From: Phoma sp. XZ068
Taxonomy: Eukaryota; Ascomycota; Dothideomycetes; Pleosporales; Didymellaceae
NCBI GenBank assembly: GCA_004835665.1
Contig: RBKR01000008.1
Location: 868,001 to 932,000, forward strand
DNA length: 64,000 nt
Direction of reading: 5' to 3'
Made by a program: the position numbers and the translations under genes. Positions 57,901 through 64,000 of the stretch are shown one piece after another. The notes under the pieces are model-generated. The model had not been told where the DNA came from, ran no database searches, and saw nothing but the letters and a program-made list of their open reading frames with translations. Numbering within the stretch: position 1 is the stretch's first letter; every line of letters begins with the position of its first letter.

Positions 57901-58981
57901 CGGCTGGTGTATAGGTACGCTTGAGGCTGTTGTAGGCCAAAGATTTCTAAGGCTGTCAGTATGTGGTTTGCGCCAAAGTGTCCAGATCTACAAACCTCTG
58001 TACTGCGGTGAAGCGGCTTTCGCGAACTGGTAGAATATGTGAAAGTTGCGCTCATTCATGATCTGACCGACCACACGCGACTTCTCGAGTAGGTAGTTGT
58101 TGATGTTCGCTCCCACGGGTTCGCCCTGAGCGTTGAAGTGGATTTCGAGGTACTTTCCGAATCGGGACGAGTTGTTGTTCCTCAGTGTCTTCGCGTTTCC
58201 GAAGGATTCGAGCAATGGATTCGTGGCCAGCACCATGTCCATCATCTCCTGAATCGACGAATTCTTCCCACCAGAGACGTTGGCGATGTACTGCATAAGA
58301 CGCTTTGCAGCTTCTGTCTTTCCTGCTCCAGATTCACCAGAGATAATGACGCACTGGTTCTCCTTGTAGGCGTTCATGTTGTAGTAGGCCGATTCGGCGA
58401 TTGCGAAGACGTGCGGTGGCACCTGGTCGTGTCAGATGTGAGCGTGTATTCGGTATGATGCGCCATACCTCCAACCTGTTCTTGCCCTTGTAGCTGTCCA
58501 GGACCTGTTCGGTGTAGATGCCCACTGCCAATTGTCAGCATACTTGGCCCCCAGAGGGCCTCTTGCTACCACGTACAGTCTCGAAAGGGGTTGACCGACA
58601 CCAGTACGTGTCCAATGTATGTCTGCAGCTCCGTCAGTCGCTGTTCCCTCACTCTGCCGCCTTGTATCGACGGGGCGCGGGGCTGGCGCGGGCAGGGCGA
58701 CGCACGTAGATTTCGCCATTCTCGAAGCGCTTCTTCAGGTTGTCGTTGATGGCCTCGTTCGAGATCTTGCTGATCAGCGTCAGATCCGAGACACCCACTT
58801 CCTTCTTCTTGGTCGTCTCGAAGACGGCCTTGGTTGCGAACTGGGCCTTTTGCTGCCCAGGACGAGCAGCTCCGGCGGCGCCAGCATCCTTCTTGCGCCC
58901 GGCGCGCTTTGTTACCGCCTACATGGGTTCTCTGTCAGTGCCTGTAGAGCCGTGGTGGCGGGCGTGGGCGGACGGTACCAT
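54902..58981 (-). CDS. Class I myosin
   Basis: Eight coding exons: 58979-58981 (ATG alone), 58706-58918, 58577-58622, 58469-58524, 57996-58422, 55906-57946, 55277-55854 and 54902-55227, giving 1229 residues. All joins keep frame and rebuild family sequence ([33 protein letters not shown]). The motor P-loop GESGAGKTEA is near residues 135-144. The TEDS-rule residue is Ser ~363 within RGGRRGSVYD, a PAK-type site. IQ motifs lie near 720-750, the TH1 membrane-binding domain follows, then a Pro-rich TH2 and an SH3 (TFKALYDFAGQSAGELSLQ) near 1087-1140. The end is acidic (GRRGDEEW), an Arp2/3-binding tail. The product drives membrane invagination at endocytic actin patches and polar growth. Sla1, a partner in that process, is encoded at 14792-18441. 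Confidence 0.95.
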
Positions 58982-59668
58982 GGTTGATGCCCGACCGTGA
59001 GCTCCGGAGCGCGAGGTGTGTTGCCCGTTTGGCGTGTCGTGTGTGCTGCTGGGCTCGATTCACAGCAGACAGGGGCGCGGGGTACGGGGGCAGTGGCAGT
59101 CTGCAGGCGCAATGTGTGGGGAGAGAAGGAGCGGCCTTGAGCGAAAGTGTGGTGAGTAAGATTAGTGGGCGGGCGTTTCCTACGCCTCAGCGATCCTACC
59201 AACGATGTCACAGCCCACGTCGGCCGTATCGGAAGTTGGAGCGAGTACGGGAGGCCGCACAGCCACACCCTGGTTACGTGCAGTTACACACTGGACGCGC
59301 AAGCTGTTCCGCCGCACTTCGCATACAAATCTCGCCAAGGATCCCTTCTGCAACGATTATGTGTAAATTACGTGTCCCACTCAGGCAGCAGCAAAAGCAG
59401 CATCAGGCACCGAGGACTCGCGGTCATGACCGTCGTTGTTATTCACGTTGCAAACGCTATGCTAGCAAAACAATGCGCCGACCCAGCCTGGAGCTATGCA
59501 AGACTCCGTAAATGAGTGTTCGAAAGAAAGTGAACACAGACCCGCAATGCGTCGTCAGGATAAACAGAGACGCCACGGAATATGCCAATGCCGAGAGTAA
59601 AAATATTCCAAAGATCCAAAACGCCATCGCTTGCCAACCTGGGAAACAAAAGCGCGAGGCTTGAAAAT
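58982..59668. other. Intergenic: myosin I promoter and polo kinase 3' flank
   Basis: 687 bp, tandem orientation on the minus strand. No gene supported. Confidence 0.5.
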
Positions 59669-62424
59669 TCATGAGAAAACGTCGCCACCAAAACGCCCGA
59701 CACTCGCCCAATCCAGTCGTTTGGTCTCTTCGAGCTGCGGCCCTGACCACGAGTACTCCTTGGGATCAACGAGACATCCGAGGCCCCCTTCACGCACCCA
59801 CTCCTCGACGACTGCGTAAATGAACTCGATCTTCTCTCGAAGGTGGTTGCCTTGTGTGACTTCCTTGTAGCCGTCCGCCTTGTCTGCAGAGCCGTACAGA
59901 AGCTGTTGTAGGGATCCCTTCAGAGTTTCGCGCGCCCTGACGTGTCTCCAAGGTACATTGCCCGTTGCTTCGAGGAGTGCTGTTGCTTCGAATGGTAGAC
60001 AGAGGAAAGTAGCATAGCCACCGTCTGACGACAGCACGAGTTTTGTGTGATCTGGGAAGTTAAACTGGACAAGAGTTAGCTAAAGTCAAGGTGCCTTCGA
60101 CGATATCACATACCTGGAAAGACCCGTCGTCGAAGCCCCAGATGCCAACGTTGCCGAGGCGCTGGTAAAACTTGACGAAGTTCGATTCTTTGGGACCTTC
60201 CTTCACCACCAGCTCCTCGTCACCAAAAGTCGCGCACATGTATTTTCCAAACTTGTGCCAAACGGTTCGAATCTCCTCGGTTCGTCGACGGTCTTGAATT
60301 TCGATCTGAGATAACCCTCTGTCCTTCTTAACGGTCGTGTAGTAGTCAAGAGGAACACTTTTTGCCGCCTCACGGTTTCTGCCGTTCTTCTTCAGGTGGT
60401 TGTACCCATCTGTGGCGATTGCAGCTGTCACTGGATTTTGTTCGTCCGCTGTGAGCAGGGTGCCGATGCTACCGTCATCCAAGACATAGCCAACTCCATA
60501 TCTGCGCGAGTAGTCGACCCACTTCGTCACAAACGGTAGCTGTGGAGGCTGTTCTCTCCTCGATTTTGAAGGCTTCTTCTCAAGAGCTCTCGCAAGATTA
60601 TCTCGGAATGTGTACAGACGCGCCAACACCGTAACAGGATCCGTGGCTGCCAGTTCGGCGCTCACAGCACGGAATTTTGGCTCGCTTCGCGTCGATGTTG
60701 AGGGTTTGCTGTTCCGTGTGGAAGTCGTGAATTGGGACGAGGGATCCGGCTTTTCAGTCACCCGCACGGTAGTCTTAATTGCGCGAAGAGGTGGGAGATC
60801 AGGGAGTCCGGTCTCTGTTTCTTGCGATGGCTTCTTCGCTCCTTCTTTTGCAGCGCGCGCTCGTGTTGTTGGCCTGGTCTCTCTCGGCACGCGCAGTGGT
60901 GCAGGTGCGGGTGCTGTGGCCGCACTGACTGGGGCAGAACTCGAAATTTTGCGGACGGCCCTTAATCTTGTGGGTTGCTTATCCAATATCCTTCGCGCAG
61001 GCTCCGGTTCTGTGGATGGCATTGGCTCTTGTGTCGGTACTGGTTCGTTCTCTTTGAGTGTTGGTGGTGGCATCTCCCTCCTCACGCGTGGAAGTCGCCC
61101 TTTCAAACGATCGTTCCCAGATGTCTCCACCAACGCCTGACCTTCTTGTGACGACTCTTTCTCCTCTGAAATCTCGCTCAGTCCTCCGGGCGCAGGTTGA
61201 TGTGGCCACTGTACGCGGGCAGGGAAAGGTACATATACGACGTCCTTGCTGAAAGGTATATTAGGTTGCTTGCCAGCTTCAATCTCCTTCTGGCAATCAC
61301 GAGCGACTGTCTTGTTCCTTCTGCTTCCGTACGCGCCGAACGATTTTCCTGGCTCGTACTCGCCAACCGCCGAGGCCTTGCACAACGTCCACCATTCCTC
61401 GGTGTACCCTCGTCTCATGGTTGAAGCTGAGGGTGCTCGCTCTTTTGGCCACCTTGGAATCTTCGACGTGCATCCGCTGTCCAGTTCTAATGGGATCATT
61501 CCCAGCTTGAAAAAGGGATGCGCTACAATTTGATCTGGCGTAGGCCTGTCGTCCTCGTGTACGAGCAGTAACGATACGATATCGCGCAAGTCGTCTGTGA
61601 TATCGTTTGCGCACTTCGCAGGGTCCGGCCATGAGTATTCACGCGCCTTCAGTTTTCGGTAGATGTCCTCGCGCTTCGCTGCGTGGAAAGGCGCGCGACC
61701 GACGGCAAGTGTGTACATCATGATGCCGATCGCCCACAGATCGACCTTTTCATCGTGACCCTTGCCAGTCTTCTCGAGAACCTCGGGGGCGAGATAGTTC
61801 GGTGTTCCGCACATGGTTGTTCTTCGAATCGCACCATAATCGTTCTGGGACAGGAGCAGGGCGGCAAGGCCAAAGTCGCCGACCTTGACGTTCATGTCCT
61901 TGTCAAGGAAGAGGTTGCCGGTTTTGAGATCACGGTGCACAATGTTTCGTTGGTGCAGGTACTTGATGGCACCACATGTTTGGACCATAAATCGACGAAT
62001 CTCTGGCATGGTGAAGTACTTCCGCTTCTTGATCGCGTCGGCGAGAGAGCCATTTTCGCACAGCTCCAGGACGACGTAGGTACTTGAGTGGAAAGAAAAG
62101 GCGCGGTAGAATTCGACGATGTTGGGGTGGGATAGTTTCGAGTGGATTTGTAGTTCAGTCACAAACTGCAGCGCGTTAGCAAGGATGAGGCGAATATCGA
62201 CAAGGCCTGCGCACCTTTTGTGCCAGTTTGGGGGGCTCCATCTTGGATCTGACGATCTTCAAAGCGACTGTACTGCTGCCAAGGTGCTCATGGCCCAGCA
62301 GCTTCGCACGGTGGCAGATGGCGAAGCCGCCCTTGCCCAGCTGTGGTCCAGTCTCATACTGCAGGCCTTCGGGGTCGCGCACCACCTCTGGCGGCGGCTC
62401 AGCGTGGATAGATGGGGCTGACAT
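59669..62424 (-). CDS. Polo-like kinase (Cdc5/Plo1 type)
   Basis: Exons 62215-62424, 60114-62165 and 59669-60064, with two 49-nt introns, encode 885 residues. The kinase domain covers about 30-300: LGKGGFAICHRAK (Gly loop), VALKIV (Lys), HRDLKTGNL, DFGLAALL and the activation segment RRTTMCGTPNYLAPEV, in which Thr before Met-Cys-Gly is the expected activating phosphosite. A long linker (about 330-600) is Pro/Thr/Arg-rich. The C-terminus carries polo boxes, starting TKWVDYSRRYGVGYVLDDG and KFGKYMCATFGDEE, with the exon join FDDGSFQ-FNFPDHTKLVLSSDGGY. It directs mitotic entry, septation and cytokinesis. It is head-to-head with the OPA3-like gene. Confidence 0.95.
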
Positions 62425-62949
62425 TCCAAGGTCGGTGGTCGAATGTCGAATGCCGAAGAGGCGTGAGCGCTGGTGTTGAAGTTCGGGACCGGGCCAAACA
62501 ACAAGCCCGGCCGCCGTCACCCAGGCAACCACGACGCTCCAGAGCTTACCATCCCTGCACCGCCAAGCCAGTACATCTGCGCGTGCTTCAGTCTCGCTCC
62601 ATGACGCATTTTGGGTAGAGCAATATGATGTTATAAACGCCTGGTGGTGTGAATCTCAAATTTAGTCGCTGGGTTTGCTTAAATTCTTTGCCCGTGAATG
62701 CATCTCTCGTACTATTGCCTCCAGTCTGACCAAAGTGACGTCGGCCTCGGGGAATTTCCGAGCTCTGGAACTTCAGGCAGCTTCAAAGCAGCCACCATCT
62801 CTCCACAACGCTCACTTCTGATTGTCAACCACTCTGCAGCTGGCCCATTAGCATTGCAGAACCCCTGCTTGTGATGGAACTCTTATGATCACGATCTACC
62901 TCGCCAATTGCCTTCACAACACCAGCGAAGCTTGTCTGCCTAGCCTAGC
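62425..62949. promoter_or_regulatory. Bidirectional promoter, polo kinase / OPA3-like gene
   Basis: 525 bp between divergent starts at 62424 and 62950. No specific site identified. Confidence 0.55.
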
Positions 62950-63813
62950 ATGTCTCTCACTCTGAAGATTACCTCGCTGTTCGTGAGGACGCTTGCGAAG
63001 CCGATGGCTGTAAGCTTAGAGCCTGCGAAAGCTTGTACAAACGCTTACATAGTTTAGAACGCCATTAAACGCAATGCCCACGAACACGAACGTTTCCGCA
63101 GACTGTGTGTCGGATTTGCACAACGGATACACCGGGTGGATATGCGCATGCGCCTCGGCCTCCTACAAGATCCCGCAGTGATCGATCGGCAAATCAAGAA
63201 GGAGGTGGCGGCAGCTAAGGCTGCTCGAGAGAAACACGCAATGCCTACAGTGAAGACAGAAGAGGAGATGAAAGCAGAGGAAGAAATGACCGAGAAGGAA
63301 AAGGAAGACATAAAGAAGAGAACAGAGGAGAAGTTTAAGCCACGGATTCGACCGCTCTCCGAACAAAAGGCCATTGAGACAGGTGCAAATTTCGTCTCCG
63401 AAACGTTCATCTTTGCTGTCGGTATAAGCGTGATTGTGTTTGAGCAATGGCGGCAGAGAAGGAAAGCGAAGAACGCTCGAGATGACATCCGGGAAGACCT
63501 CGAAGAATTGCAGATTGAGCTGAAGACTGTCAAGAGCGAGCTTGAGGAATTGAGAAAGAAGCAGCCCGACCCGGTTCAGCAAGGAAAGCTTCTCAGCTTC
63601 TGGAGAGGAAGCGGCGTTGCTGAGCATCAGAAAACTGAGGAGGAACATCGAGCAGAGGCCAAGACAGCTGTCGCAAAGGAGAAGGAAGCGAAAAGGCTCA
63701 GAGAACAAATGGAGGCAGAAAAGCCCTCGGCCGCAACCAACCTGACGGCTACGCAAGCATCAAACCTCTCCCAGGGGCAAGCAACATCGGAAAATAGCCA
63801 ACACCAACCGTGA
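62950..63813 (+). CDS. OPA3-like mitochondrial protein
   Basis: Exons 62950-63009 and 63058-63813 (48-nt intron, GTAAGC...TTTAG) encode 271 residues. The start MSLTLKITSLFVRTLAKPMANAIKRNAHEH is the OPA3 family signature, with a basic amphipathic N-terminus. It is followed by FRRLCVGFAQRIHRVDMRMRLGL, then an acidic/basic coil and a hydrophobic segment (SETFIFAVGISVIVFEQWR) that should contact the membrane. A coiled coil continues to ~residue 215, and the last ~50 residues are disordered. OPA3 sits at the inner or outer mitochondrial membrane and influences mitochondrial shape and lipid metabolism; the biochemical role is unclear. The fungal protein is longer than the human one because of its coiled tail. 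Confidence 0.92.
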
Positions 63814-64000
63814 GCTCTGGCCATGTTCAAGCAACTGGAAACTGGATAGCCTCTGTTCACTCTGGCTTCCGTGATCCACCGCAGCTGCGACGACTGGTTG
63901 CGCTCGCTATCGTCGTATATCCCGCGTTGTACGCTGTCCATACTTTCTCCTCTCATGATACCCATACCGACTATAGAAAGATGATAGAATGGCGCTGCAT

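Overview
This 64 kb window is nuclear DNA of a filamentous ascomycete. Genes carry many short introns (mostly 46-80 nt, GT...AG, with CTAAC/CTGAC-like branch sites), there are no operons, and the proteins match fungal families closely. The flavoprotein near the left end resembles the Alternaria allergen Alt a 7 over its whole length. Together with the intracellular GH3 enzyme, pectin lyase and general gene content, this suggests a plant-associated dothideomycete, perhaps Pleosporales. That placement is inference. I saw no tRNA, rRNA, CRISPR array or intact transposon.

Layout, left to right: WD40 protein (+); WrbA/Alt a 7 flavoprotein (-) with a likely stop-codon-readthrough tail; F-box protein (-); a ~4 kb gene-free stretch; secreted pectin lyase (+); another ~1.8 kb gap; CYSTM-type cysteine-rich protein (-); Sla1 (-); Nop12 (-) head-to-head with a Dep1/Sds3-family Rpd3L subunit (+); a C2H2 zinc-finger protein (+); STT3 (+); an Arg/Ser-rich protein with an in-frame TGA (+); NCS1 nucleobase permease (-) head-to-head with an arylsulfotransferase-family protein (+); Zn2Cys6 regulator (-) head-to-head with an unknown conserved protein (+); membrane nucleotide pyrophosphatase/phosphodiesterase (+); Sin3 (+); GH3 beta-glucosidase (+); class I myosin (-); polo kinase (-) head-to-head with an OPA3-like protein (+).

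Functional groupings: Sin3 and the Dep1/Sds3 protein are subunits of one histone deacetylase complex (Rpd3L) encoded about 21 kb apart. Sla1 and myosin I both act in the cortical actin patch during endocytosis. The permease, sulfotransferase-family enzyme and Zn2Cys6 regulator are adjacent, and the shared promoter of the first two holds four CCGCGG palindromes, so a small locally regulated uptake/catabolism unit is possible.

The most interesting signal is in the flavoprotein gene. Its stop is TGA-CTA-G, the known efficient readthrough context. Exactly 80 in-frame sense codons follow and end in Cys-Asp-Ile-Met, a CAAX prenylation box. This predicts a soluble 204-residue form and a membrane-anchored 285-residue form from one mRNA. 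Exon joins were made by eye from splice consensus, frame continuity and family conservation, without transcript data.
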